Below are positions 23,402 to 31,927 of a DNA stretch of 56,517 bases, one piece after another. The DNA comes from SICV01 sp038045265. Its GTDB lineage: Archaea > Nanobdellota > Nanobdellia > Pacearchaeales > GW2011-AR1. The notes beneath the pieces are model-generated. The model searched no databases, was not told the DNA's origin, and worked only from the letters and a program-made list of their open reading frames with translations. The stretch covers positions 1 to 56,517 of the forward strand of contig JBBSYL010000030.1 of assembly GCA_038045265.1 (NCBI GenBank), given 5' to 3'. Numbering within the stretch: position 1 is the stretch's first letter; each line of letters starts with the position of its first letter. A program made the position numbers and the translations under genes.

Positions 23402-24265
23402 TTATTCACTTAATGCTTTTAGAAAAGCTTCTGACTCAGCCTGTCTTTCCAAATCAAGATCTCCTATCTTGGCTTGAAGTTCTGCTCTTTGTGAATCATA
23501 CTTTTCTTTTAGTTCTTTATCTTTAACATCTTGCAAACTTTTTGCGCTGGCTTCGCCAGAAACAAAATCCACCCGACCATCGGAGCCCGAACTGCGACTG
23601 AACCAGCCGACAACCCAGACGCCGAAGTCGTCACGGTTCAACCTGTGAACGCCTTTTTCAGCTATCCAAGCGGGATTAAAATTGGCTTGTAAAAACTCTC
23701 TAGCTTCTTCTCCATGAAGAACTTCTCTTTCCAAATCTGCATCTTCTAAAAAGTAAATTTCAAAACCGTTTTCTCCATTTCTATGTCCCAAAGGATTATA
23801 AGAAGGAACAACAAGAGGTAGCTCCCATCCCCTTCTAGTTGCTTCTGCAACTAAATCTTTATTTAAGTCTGCATTTGGGTCATCTTCACTAGCTATTTGC
23901 AATCCTGCTTCTCTGTAAAAGCTATTAGTTGCTAAACCTAAACTTTCTAAGTATTTCAATTCAGCTATACTTGGAATGTATAATCCAGATTGCCTTAAAA
24001 CTCCTTGTCTAAGAACATTCAATTCTAAACTTGAACCATGTAAACCCTTTTTTCCTGTGCTTCTGTGACAAACGTCTTCTTGAAACCATTTATGTGCTGG
24101 ATAATCTCCAGTAATTATTGCTTCAACTTCTTTATGCACTTCTTCTGCCAATTCTTGGCTTACTGGCTGGATAAATCTACGATATTCTGGATTTGAAGCT
24201 ACGATTACACTTTTAGGAACAGCATAAACTGATACATTTCTTTGCAATCTTGATTCTTTTATCAT
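23402..24265 (-). CDS. DGR target (variable) protein
   Basis: A 287-residue protein without a signal peptide or membrane helix, so probably cytoplasmic unless exported another way. The VR encodes residues about 205-232, with GVHRLNRDDFGVWVVGW just before and in it. This has the Gly/Trp/Asn-type spacing of the C-type-lectin-like ligand-binding folds diversified by DGRs; the fold is inferred. Twelve codons differ from the template at adenines. Unlike most DGR targets the VR is not at the C-terminus: a charged, probably coiled-coil tail of about 50 residues follows. The N-terminal 200 residues match no family I recognise. Start and promoter (TATA 27 nt upstream) are clear. Confidence 0.85.
   Translation of the reverse strand: MIKESRLQRNVSVYAVPKSVIVASNPEYRRFIQPVSQELAEEVHKEVEAIITGDYPAHKWFQEDVCHRSTGKKGLHGSSLELNVLRQGVLRQSGLYIPSIAELKYLESLGLATNSFYREAGLQIASEDDPNADLNKDLVAEATRRGWELPLVVPSYNPLGHRNGENGFEIYFLEDADLEREVLHGEEAREFLQANFNPAWIAEKGVHRLNRDDFGVWVVGWFSRSSGSDGRVDFVSGEASAKSLQDVKDKELKEKYDSQRAELQAKIGDLDLERQAESEAFLKALSE
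23540..23567. repeat. Hairpin just downstream of the VR
   Basis: A perfect 5-bp GC-rich stem, CTGGC/GCCAG with a 3-nt loop (23547-23559), is extended by outer TTTTG/CAAAA arms. It starts 10 nt past the VR end nearest the target gene's 3' side. DGR target sites commonly need a hairpin or cruciform at this place for retrohoming. Confidence 0.55.
23569..23652 (-). repeat. DGR variable repeat (VR)
   Basis: 84 nt within the target gene, aligned gaplessly to the TR. The first 22 nt (the high-coordinate side) are identical. After that, 18 template adenines are changed to G, T or both within AAY, GAT, CAA and ATG codons, plus one C-to-T change. This is the signature of adenine-specific mutagenic reverse transcription. 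Confidence 0.95.
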
Positions 24266-24286
24266 AGTTTTTCTCTACTTTATTAG

Positions 24287-24297
24287 GTATTTAAATC
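24287..24297 (-). promoter_or_regulatory. TATA box of the DGR target gene
   Basis: GATTTAAATAC on the minus strand is centred 27 nt before the start at 24265, so the target gene has its own leaderless promoter. Confidence 0.6.
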
Positions 24298-24326
24298 TTT
24301 CTCTATGTTACTACTTGAAAGTTATT

Positions 24327-24755
24327 TTAGAGTAAGCTCTTCTTGACGAATTTCTTTAGCTCTTTTTCTAATTCTTTAAGATTGGGAACAATCTTCATGC
24401 TTCCAAGAATCATCGGACTTAGATAATCTAGGGCTTTTTCTGCTGGCTCATCTGTCTTTATTCCTATCATTTTAATCCTGCGAGCATATGCATAACCTAA
24501 TTCAAAGGCAGTTCCTGCCCCCACATGTAATCCGTCAAGGTCTGCAATTATTATATCGCAATAAGGAAGAGAATCTGTTATGTCTGCCTTGAATATTCTT
24601 TTTACGTCTTTTATTTTTCTTGCAAAACCACCGTCACGATAGGGAAGATATGTGATAATTTTAAGAGATTTGCACAGAGAATCTATTTTTCTTAATCTCT
24701 CTCTTTCACTTTCTTCCCATAATTTTCCAGCTAAATATGCCTTTATTTTCTTCAT
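24327..24755 (-). CDS. Nucleoside 2-deoxyribosyltransferase-like protein
   Basis: A 142-residue protein of the nucleoside deoxyribosyltransferase fold: KAYLAGKLW at the start, IIADLDGLHVGAGTAFELGY near 90-109 with the conserved D and catalytic-type E in the D-G-x-GTAFELGYA region. It may cleave or exchange the N-glycosidic bond of (deoxy)nucleosides or nucleotides. It is divergently paired with a GT9 gene whose start codon is exactly 51 nt away. Confidence 0.78.
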   Translation of the reverse strand: MKKIKAYLAGKLWEESERERLRKIDSLCKSLKIITYLPYRDGGFARKIKDVKRIFKADITDSLPYCDIIIADLDGLHVGAGTAFELGYAYARRIKMIGIKTDEPAEKALDYLSPMILGSMKIVPNLKELEKELKKFVKKSLL

Positions 24756-24774
24756 ATGGAAATAAAGTTAATAA

Positions 24775-24787
24775 GGCTTAAAAAGTC
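24775..24787. promoter_or_regulatory. Shared TATA box between the deoxyribosyltransferase and GT9 genes
   Basis: GGCTTAAAAAGTC is centred at 24781, within 1 nt of the midpoint between divergent starts at 24755 and 24806. It appears to be the only TATA-like element in the 50-nt gap. Confidence 0.6.
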
Positions 24788-24805
24788 TTTTACTGGTGCA
24801 TAATA

Positions 24806-25801
24806 ATGAAGATATGCATTATAAAATTAGGAGCTGATGGAGATGTGCTTAGAACTATTCCCCTTGCTAAGGCAATAAAGAAAAAATACAAAAATTCCCA
24901 GATTACTTGGATAACTAAGGGAGATATAGGCGAATTATTGAAAAGTGTAAAAGAGATTGATAATGTATTATCTGTTCCATATTATGGACCTGATAAATTT
25001 GATATTCTCTACAATTTTGATATTGACAAAGATGCTTTAGAACTAGTAAAAAAAATTGATGCTGATGAAAAATATGGTTTTTATGATGACTCTGGATTTC
25101 CTTCAGTATTTAATTCTGGCGCTAGCTATTATTTAGACACATTGTTTGATGATGAATTGAAAAAAATAAATAAGAAAACATATCAGGAGATGATGTTTAT
25201 GGTTGCTGAATTAAAATATGAAAAAGAGAAGTATGAAATAAAATTAGAGAATGAAGATAAAAATTATGCTGAAGAATTTGCTAGAAAAAATAGATTGAAT
25301 AGGGGGAAGTTAATAGGAATACATATGGGTGCAAGTTCTCGCTGGCCAAGCAAGGTTTGGCATAAAGAAAATGTCAAGGAACTTATAAGAAAGGCAAATA
25401 AGAAAGGATATGACATTTTATTATTCGGCGGGCCAAATGAAGTTGAAGAACATGAACTCCTTGTTAAAGAATTAGAAAAAGAAAAAATAAAAATACATAG
25501 AAATAATCCTAAAAACAGCAAGAAAGGATTTGCTAGTCTTGTTAATCTATGTAAAGTGATGGTCTGCTCGGACAGTTTTGCATTACATGTTGCAATAGCC
25601 TTAAATAAAAAGACTGTCGGATTATTTTTCTGCACTAGCCCAAGCGAAGTTGAGGGTTACGATTTGCTCATAAAGATTATTGCTGACAAACTTGAAGAAT
25701 TCTTCCCAGAAAAAATGGACAAATATGATGAAGAATTAGTAAAGAGCATAAGTGTAGATAAAGTCTTAGAAGCTGTTGAGGGGGCTATTGGAAACAAATA
25801 A
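24806..25801 (+). CDS. GT9 (heptosyltransferase-type) glycosyltransferase
   Basis: A 331-residue GT-B enzyme. N-terminal domain: KICIIKLGADGDVLRTIPLA, the heptosyltransferase signature. C-terminal domain: IGIHMGASSRWPSKVWHKEN near 173-190, LLFGGPNE and VCSDSFALHVAIAL near 260-273. It would transfer an ADP-heptose-like or related sugar to a surface glycan; true donor unknown. Confidence 0.85.
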   Translation: MKICIIKLGADGDVLRTIPLAKAIKKKYKNSQITWITKGDIGELLKSVKEIDNVLSVPYYGPDKFDILYNFDIDKDALELVKKIDADEKYGFYDDSGFPSVFNSGASYYLDTLFDDELKKINKKTYQEMMFMVAELKYEKEKYEIKLENEDKNYAEEFARKNRLNRGKLIGIHMGASSRWPSKVWHKENVKELIRKANKKGYDILLFGGPNEVEEHELLVKELEKEKIKIHRNNPKNSKKGFASLVNLCKVMVCSDSFALHVAIALNKKTVGLFFCTSPSEVEGYDLLIKIIADKLEEFFPEKMDKYDEELVKSISVDKVLEAVEGAIGNK

Positions 25802-25825
25802 AAAGAGAGTTTTCCTGCAGGAAAT

Positions 25826-27505
25826 ATGGAAGGTGAAAGCAGTTTTTTAAGATTCAAGAGGTGGATTAATGAACAGCATAATTTCACTTTTATGCTTATT
25901 CTTCTTCTTGGAATAGTTCTAAGAATTTATTATTTCGCCGTTACTAAAGATCAGCCCATATGGTGGGATGAGGCAGATTATCTTGCTTATGCGAAAAATC
26001 TTGCTGGGATGAACAGTGATTGGATAATTACACAACAACATAACTCTATTTATCCCTATATTGTTGCAGGACTATTCAAATTAGGTCTTGGAGAAGTTGG
26101 GGCTAAATTTATTGTGCAGACAATTCCATCTATACTAATAATTGTTCTTGCGTTTCTCACTCTTTCTGCAATGTATAAAGAGAAGAAAATAGCCTTGGTT
26201 GGAAGCTTTTTTATTGCTGTTTTCTGGGAATTCCTTTTCAATAGTATGAGATTCCATGTTGATGTGCTAGGATTATTTTTTGGTTTACTTGCAATTTATG
26301 TTTTCTGGGATGGGTATGAAAATAAAAATAAAATATTTGGATTTATCAATTCGAGATGGGCAATACCTTCTGCAGTTATTTTTGCTATTTTGGCTTATGG
26401 AGTAAGAAGGGGACACTTCCTCTTTGGTGCATTTATTTTAGTTTATATGCTTTTGACTAAAGACTTTAAGGGATTGATAAAGGATAAAAGCAACTGGATT
26501 GGGCTTGGAATTGCTTTGGTATTACTTTTGATAGCTGAAGGTTTTGTTTTCTCTTCTGGAATAAGTGGAGTAGCTGAAAGCTATACGCATACTGAAAATG
26601 AAATAGGTCTACTGATGGTTAAGGGAATTTTATCAGTTTTCAAAGCGTATTTTGCTAATCCAAATTCTATATTGTTTAGTTCTATGTTTTACCTATTCAT
26701 CTTAGGAATTGTCTTAATACTAATTAATATCGGATTTTCTGTCGGATATATTAAAAATGAAGAGAATAAAGAAACAAGGGCAGACCTATTTGCTATAATT
26801 TCTATTATATTGACTCTTGCCCTTTTCATTTTTGTCTTGAGAGTACAAATTGGATATGGTGAAGCAAGATGGTATTTCCCATTACTCCTTGCTTCTTCTG
26901 GAGCACTTGCAAGAGGAAGTGTTTGGTTGTATGGAAAGATAAGACAATATAATAAAATCGCTGCACTTGTTGTGGTGGGCTTACTTTTAATTTATGGGGG
27001 ATATAATCAATATCAACAGGCAGATTCTGCAATTAAAGGAAAGATAAGCAGTTTTGAAGGCATAAGGTCTGCAGGATTATATATGAAACAAAACTCTGGA
27101 GAGAATGAAGTTATAATAAGTCAGCCGGTTCCACAAACAATTTATTATGCTGAAAGAAAAGTTGTACAGCCAGAGCAAGTGGTTGGTGTGACAGGAAATG
27201 GATACACTTCAGAAGAATTTATTGAGGCGTTGAAGAAAAACACTGAAACAAAGTATCTTCTTATTAGCTTTTCAGAGCCAGGATATCCAGAATGGATGAG
27301 AAAATATGGATATATAAATAATCAAGGACAGATGCAACTTGCTTCATGGGAGATACCTTTTATGGACAGCAAAGTAGATTTTATAAATCAAAAACAAGAT
27401 ATAAAGCAAAGCAAATCATTTAATGGTTTAACATTAACTTTGATAGATGTCAAAGGCGATGTATTTATCTACGAAATATTGAGAAATTATAGTGATGGAA
27501 TTTAA
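25826..27505 (+). CDS. GT39/ArnT-like membrane glycosyltransferase
   Basis: A 559-residue membrane protein with about 10-12 helices in the first 400 residues and a soluble C-terminal domain. The first external loop has IWWDEADYLAYAKNL near 50-64, the conserved acidic motif of GT-C (PMT/ArnT) enzymes. Donors in this class are polyprenyl-phosphate sugars and the active site faces outside. It follows the GT9 gene by 24 nt and likely belongs to that operon. Confidence 0.8.
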   Translation: MEGESSFLRFKRWINEQHNFTFMLILLLGIVLRIYYFAVTKDQPIWWDEADYLAYAKNLAGMNSDWIITQQHNSIYPYIVAGLFKLGLGEVGAKFIVQTIPSILIIVLAFLTLSAMYKEKKIALVGSFFIAVFWEFLFNSMRFHVDVLGLFFGLLAIYVFWDGYENKNKIFGFINSRWAIPSAVIFAILAYGVRRGHFLFGAFILVYMLLTKDFKGLIKDKSNWIGLGIALVLLLIAEGFVFSSGISGVAESYTHTENEIGLLMVKGILSVFKAYFANPNSILFSSMFYLFILGIVLILINIGFSVGYIKNEENKETRADLFAIISIILTLALFIFVLRVQIGYGEARWYFPLLLASSGALARGSVWLYGKIRQYNKIAALVVVGLLLIYGGYNQYQQADSAIKGKISSFEGIRSAGLYMKQNSGENEVIISQPVPQTIYYAERKVVQPEQVVGVTGNGYTSEEFIEALKKNTETKYLLISFSEPGYPEWMRKYGYINNQGQMQLASWEIPFMDSKVDFINQKQDIKQSKSFNGLTLTLIDVKGDVFIYEILRNYSDGI

Positions 27506-27562
27506 TATTCGTACTTTTTAAATTCCCTCCCTAAATAGGAAAGGAATAGAAATTTCCGATTA

Positions 27563-28531
27563 TTAATTTCCTTTCCTATAAGAAAATTTTTCCCTAAGAA
27601 AACCAAATGCGTAGGCATTTGTGTTTAGAAATGCTATTATTGGGAATAGGAATGAAACTGGGTCTTTTGAATTTGAATATAGTTTAAACGAATGAATTAA
27701 ATTTGGTAGAATTAAGAGATTAAAAGCAAGATTTTTTAGAAATGCTTTTCTTTCTTTTTTTGTACTTGGAAAATAATTGAATCTTTCTTGGTTCTTCCTT
27801 ATTGAAAACTTACTTCCCCAGAAGAATTTCTTTTTTATTAAGGAGGGGAGATTTTTTTCTGCATAGTGCTTTGTTGCATTTCTAATAACTGCTACTTTGT
27901 TTTTTCCATTTTTTATTAATTTTTTAATGCAAAGAACATCTTGGGTGTATCCTCCTATTTTATCTAAGTCTTCCTTTCTATAAAAAAAGCAATTTCCTCC
28001 TGTAAGAAGCATATTGTCTGTATCAAGTTCTATAAATTCGAACTCTTTTCTTTTTCTATTAAGATTAATTATAAAATCAAGAGAACGATAAGCAAAAAAT
28101 GAGTCTGTGCCTATTAAGGAAACATATCTTAAAATTCTTTCATCATTTAGGTTGTGTGCAGGACTTCCTAAAATGCCTGCAAGAGAAGAATTTAGATTAA
28201 ACAGAGAAATTGTTTTGCTAAAAAGCATTTTATCTTGTAAGACATTATCTTGGTCTATAAAGGCAATTACTTCTCCTGAAGCATATTTGTATCCTTGCCA
28301 TTTGCCGTAGCCAAGGCCCTCAGGAAAGCGTTTCTTATTTGCGAAGATCTTTATTCTTGAATCATTCTTTGCATATTTCTTGATTATCTCGATTGTTTTG
28401 TCTGAACTGCCTCCGTCCATACATATAATCTCGAAATTAGGGAAATTTTGAAGGAGAATGGAATTTAGGCATTTCTCTACCAAAACTTGCCCATTATAGG
28501 TGCATACTATTACTGATATTTTATTTTTCAT
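27563..28531 (-). CDS. GT2 family glycosyltransferase
   Basis: A 322-residue GT-A enzyme: ISVIVCTYNGQVLVEKCLN at the start, ICMDGGSSDKT and IAFIDQDNVLQ as the metal-binding acidic motif. A C-terminal hydrophobic segment (about 270-310) may anchor it. It is the last gene of the operon running from aglB at 35664 and overlaps the preceding GT2 gene by 11 nt. Confidence 0.85.
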   Translation of the reverse strand: MKNKISVIVCTYNGQVLVEKCLNSILLQNFPNFEIICMDGGSSDKTIEIIKKYAKNDSRIKIFANKKRFPEGLGYGKWQGYKYASGEVIAFIDQDNVLQDKMLFSKTISLFNLNSSLAGILGSPAHNLNDERILRYVSLIGTDSFFAYRSLDFIINLNRKRKEFEFIELDTDNMLLTGGNCFFYRKEDLDKIGGYTQDVLCIKKLIKNGKNKVAVIRNATKHYAEKNLPSLIKKKFFWGSKFSIRKNQERFNYFPSTKKERKAFLKNLAFNLLILPNLIHSFKLYSNSKDPVSFLFPIIAFLNTNAYAFGFLREKFSYRKGN

Positions 28532-29417
28532 GCTTTCTACCTATATATCCGTATATGAAACCTATTCCATACATTATGTGGATTGTGAAAAAAATAAAGG
28601 GGAGCAAAAAGATAGAGGCAAGGTCATTGTTTTTTATTCCTTCGTAAACTGAAAAAATAATATTTAGAATAATATATAGGGCTAAAGGGAGTGTAAAGAT
28701 AAAATTGAATAATGAAAAAATAGCAAATAGTGGGATGTATAAAACAAATAATGCTGGAACCAGAAAAGAGGGATTTTTCAATGTTCTACCAAGAGATTCC
28801 TTTTTTGGTCTGGCTACTCCGTAATTAAATATCTGCTTTGCCAACTCTTTAATTGATTGACGTCTTCTGTGAAAAACAAATATGTCTGGAGAATATACTA
28901 TTTTAAATCCTGCATTTTTTGCATCATCTATGAATTTTGGATCCTCTCCCGGATAAATTTTCTCGTCAAATTTAATCTTAGAAAATACTCTTCTTCTGCA
29001 CGCAAGATTGGCAGAAGTAAGAAATTTTTCGTTTGCTTCCTTTATAGATTTATTAGGAGAATATCTCGCACTTACTTCGGCTGAGCCAAAAATAGAGCTT
29101 AAAGCATAGCCTGATGCCTTGCCTATTAAGTTCTCATCTTGAGGAGTTAATTGTGGTCCCCCGACTATATCATACTCTTCATTCTGCTTAAAGAAAATCC
29201 CTATTTTCCTCGACCAATTTTTTGGCATGATAGAATGTGCATCGACGAAGGCTATTATTTCTTTAGAAGATTTTTTTATGCCTTTGTTTCTATTTCTTGA
29301 TGGATTTGGTCCATTTTCAACTATTATCTCTACTTTTTCTTCTTGATTCTGCAGACTCTGTAGAGCTTCCATCTTTCTCTTCCCGCCAATTGGAACTATA
29401 ACGCTGATCTTGCTCAT
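28521..29417 (-). CDS. GT2 glycosyltransferase with membrane helices
   Basis: A 298-residue GT-A protein with a short N-terminal half: ISVIVPIGGKRKMEAL, VENGPNPSRNRNKG, IAFVDAHSIMP (acidic motif) and YPGEDPKFIDDAKNAG. Two or three helices follow (about 195-285). It resembles lipid-linked oligosaccharide glycosyltransferases. It overlaps its upstream neighbour by 4 nt. Confidence 0.82.
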   Translation of the reverse strand: MSKISVIVPIGGKRKMEALQSLQNQEEKVEIIVENGPNPSRNRNKGIKKSSKEIIAFVDAHSIMPKNWSRKIGIFFKQNEEYDIVGGPQLTPQDENLIGKASGYALSSIFGSAEVSARYSPNKSIKEANEKFLTSANLACRRRVFSKIKFDEKIYPGEDPKFIDDAKNAGFKIVYSPDIFVFHRRRQSIKELAKQIFNYGVARPKKESLGRTLKNPSFLVPALFVLYIPLFAIFSLFNFIFTLPLALYIILNIIFSVYEGIKNNDLASIFLLPFIFFTIHIMYGIGFIYGYIGRKHEK

Positions 29418-29929
29418 TTTATCACTTCCAGCTCAAAAATACATTCTGCAGAGGGCAAAATCCAACAAAAAAATCTCTCGTAGATTGCAGGATTTAAATT
29501 TATTATCGGATTGAAAATTAAGTTTAAAGAAGTAAAGGCAAGCCTAGTGAAATTAAGCTTTCTTTTTATTATTTTGAATCTGGGAAGACCATAAAAGCAC
29601 TTTTCTGTGAAATAATCAAATGTAAAATAGCTGAAAAGCCTCTTATGGGTTGGATCTCTATAAGAAACTCCGCAAGAAAAGTGAGGGACCCTTATTATTA
29701 TCTTTGCTCCAGATTTGCATATTCTTTTTAGTTCTTTCATAACTTTTATTAAATCTTCGAGGTGCTCTAAAACATGCGAGGTGTAGACTTCTTCAAATGT
29801 ATCTTCTTTAAAAGGATAGGGAAATTTATTAAAATTATGGATGACTTCCACTCCCGGAAGTTTAACTATATCCATATTTAGATAGTTTTTTCTAATATCG
29901 TTCCCGCAACCAAAATTCAGTTTTTTCAT
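29414..29929 (-). CDS. Class I SAM-dependent methyltransferase (type 11), paralogue
   Basis: A 171-residue protein with KKLNFGCGNDIRKNYLNMD (SAM motif), YTSHVLEHLEDL and a RVPHFSCGVSYRDPTHKR segment. It is a paralogue of the protein at 9571-10056. Being inside the N-glycosylation operon, it may methylate a sugar of the N-glycan or its lipid carrier. Overlap with the next gene is 4 nt. Confidence 0.82.
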   Translation of the reverse strand: MKKLNFGCGNDIRKNYLNMDIVKLPGVEVIHNFNKFPYPFKEDTFEEVYTSHVLEHLEDLIKVMKELKRICKSGAKIIIRVPHFSCGVSYRDPTHKRLFSYFTFDYFTEKCFYGLPRFKIIKRKLNFTRLAFTSLNLIFNPIINLNPAIYERFFCWILPSAECIFELEVIK

Positions 29930-29936
29930 AAATTCT

Positions 29937-30713
29937 TCAGAAATGATGTATTTTTATAGATTCTGGTAGTCGGTCATATAGCCTTACAACGAATCTGAAG
30001 GGGGAATTAATAAGCCTAAATCTAACAACTGAAGCAAACATTTGGATAGGGGTTTTAATAAGATTCATTTTGGAGCCAGCTTTATCATACCAGATTGTAG
30101 GGACTTCCTTTATCTTATAGCCATTTTTCTGGAGCATATAAAGAATTTGAACGTCAAATGCCCATTGTGCCAAACTTTTATTCTCTGCAATCAACTTTGC
30201 TGGCTCTCTCCTGAAAAGTTTAGCTCCACACTGTGTATCTTTGTAGGGCAGGAAAAGTAAAGACCTTACCACAAAATTAAAACCTCTACTGGTAATCCTT
30301 CTTTTAAGAGAAGTATAGACTTTTGATTCTGGGAGGGCACGACTTGCTATAGTTGCGTCGTATCCTTCAATGTTTTTTAAAAGTAAGAAGAATTGATCTG
30401 GAAAAGTTGCTAAATCTGCATCAACAAAGCCAATAAAGTCATTTTTTCTTTTCAGTGCGTTCTTAAATCCTTCAGTAATTGCGTAACCTTTTCCTCCTTT
30501 TTCAAGATTAATGTAAATTATCTTCTTGTTTTTTTTCCTGAAAGACTGCACGACTTGCTCTGTCTTATCCTTAGTATTATTTATAACAATGAAAATTTCA
30601 TACTCTATTTTTTCTGCTTTTCTTATTTTTTCAAAAAAAACTGAATAGGCCTCTAAAGTCTTTCCAATTCTTTTCTCTTCATTATACGCTGGAATTATTA
30701 TTGAGAGTTTCAT
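29937..30713 (-). CDS. Dolichyl-phosphate sugar synthase (Alg5/DPM1-like GT2)
   Basis: A 258-residue GT2 protein: LSIIIPAYNEEKRIGKTLEA at the start, GKGYAITEGF, FVDADLATFPDQF (acidic motif near 97) and DTQCGAKLFRREPA near 160, which is typical of Alg5-like enzymes. It would make dolichyl-phosphate glucose or a similar activated sugar for GT-C enzymes such as the one at 25826-27505. No large C-terminal membrane domain. Confidence 0.85.
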   Translation of the reverse strand: MKLSIIIPAYNEEKRIGKTLEAYSVFFEKIRKAEKIEYEIFIVINNTKDKTEQVVQSFRKKNKKIIYINLEKGGKGYAITEGFKNALKRKNDFIGFVDADLATFPDQFFLLLKNIEGYDATIASRALPESKVYTSLKRRITSRGFNFVVRSLLFLPYKDTQCGAKLFRREPAKLIAENKSLAQWAFDVQILYMLQKNGYKIKEVPTIWYDKAGSKMNLIKTPIQMFASVVRFRLINSPFRFVVRLYDRLPESIKIHHF

Positions 30714-30714
30714 T

Positions 30715-31926
30715 TTATTTTCTTGTTAGTAATATAGAACCTAATAAAAAGATTATTGAAGAGCAAAGTAGGGCTAGAGAAAATTGAAGCAGGCTATTGT
30801 TAAAAATGCTTAATAGTATTGCTTGAATTGCTACAAAGATTATTAAAATTGGTAGATATCTTGTTCTGCCAATAGACAAGCTATAAAACAATACCATATT
30901 TGTTATAGCTAAAAAAGAAGTGGAGAGAGATAGATAAATTAATATGCTTGATGCTTCAAAAATATTTCTTCCTGCGTAAAGTTTTACTATTGACTCTGGA
31001 AAGAAATAAACTATTAGCAAAGCCACAAAGGTTAGCAGAACTACTAGCTTTAGAGAGCTAAAAAATGGTTTTTTGGCTTCTACCCTGTTTTTTATTTCAG
31101 ATGTGAAAGGGAACATTGCTTTGCTTATCGGTTGAGTGCCTATAAAGATTATCTTCGCTATTGTTGAAGAAATGGCATATGCTCCTACAAGATCTGGGCT
31201 GAAAAATATTCTTGCGAAAATTATGTCTATACTTAAGAATAAGACAACAGAAAGCATTACCATAAAAACTGGTTTTGTATAAGAGTAAATATTAGGGGTT
31301 TCTGAATCTTTTTCTTTTGCAGAAAATATCTGTCCAAGACTCAATTTAGAAATAAATAGAGCAATTATTGAACCAAATATAATTCCAAGCAGAGCCCCAT
31401 AAATCCCAAAACCTATCGAAACTAAAATGAATGATAGTATAAGCTTTACACCCCCCTCTAAAACCATATTCCATCCAAATGGCTGAAAAAGCTTTTTACC
31501 CTGTAAAACTCCTCTTGTTATGGGAATAAGAAAAGAAACAAATATCATTATTCCCGTAAGAGCAAGCAAAGAATAGCTTATTTTAAGCAGGCTTGTAAGG
31601 AAGATTGACAAAAGGAGAAAAATAACATAAGAAAATACTGAAAATAGTGTAGCCTTCTTGAAAGATTTCTTAATTATATTTTTCAATTTGCCTAGATTAT
31701 CTTCTCTTGTAGAATATCTTGCAATTACTGCTTGAATTGATTCGCTGAAAACCGCAAAAATGACTATAAAATATATTAAGGTAGTGAGTGCCCCATATTC
31801 GGCCAATGTAAGAAATCTGGCCATTAAAATATTATAAATAAAATTTAGTAAGTTGAACAAATTAATTGTTATTAAAAGAATTATACTTCCCTTGAGGAGA
31901 GATTTCTGTAAAGCTGGGTGCTTCAT
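30715..31926 (-). CDS. Oligosaccharide flippase (Wzx/MOP family)
   Basis: A 403-residue integral membrane protein with about 12 helices, including LKGSIILLITINLFNLLNFI, MARFLTLAEYGALTTLIYF and a VMLSVVLFLSIDIIFARIFF helix. It matches the polysaccharide-flippase pattern and, from its operon, should flip the lipid-linked oligosaccharide used by AglB. Spacing to both neighbours is 1 nt. Confidence 0.85.
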   Translation of the reverse strand: MKHPALQKSLLKGSIILLITINLFNLLNFIYNILMARFLTLAEYGALTTLIYFIVIFAVFSESIQAVIARYSTREDNLGKLKNIIKKSFKKATLFSVFSYVIFLLLSIFLTSLLKISYSLLALTGIMIFVSFLIPITRGVLQGKKLFQPFGWNMVLEGGVKLILSFILVSIGFGIYGALLGIIFGSIIALFISKLSLGQIFSAKEKDSETPNIYSYTKPVFMVMLSVVLFLSIDIIFARIFFSPDLVGAYAISSTIAKIIFIGTQPISKAMFPFTSEIKNRVEAKKPFFSSLKLVVLLTFVALLIVYFFPESIVKLYAGRNIFEASSILIYLSLSTSFLAITNMVLFYSLSIGRTRYLPILIIFVAIQAILLSIFNNSLLQFSLALLCSSIIFLLGSILLTRK

Positions 31927-31927
31927 T

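Larger units (their letters stand above)
21980..24265 (-). mobile_element. Diversity-generating retroelement (target gene, TR, split RT)
   Basis: Reading on the minus strand, the order is target gene with VR, TR, then reverse transcriptase. TR and VR are both 84 nt and differ at 19 positions, 18 of them at template adenines. The RT carries DGR-type motifs. No avd gene is found between or beside these parts. DGRs are already known from DPANN archaea, so the class is established. The frameshifted RT is the odd part. Confidence 0.93.
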
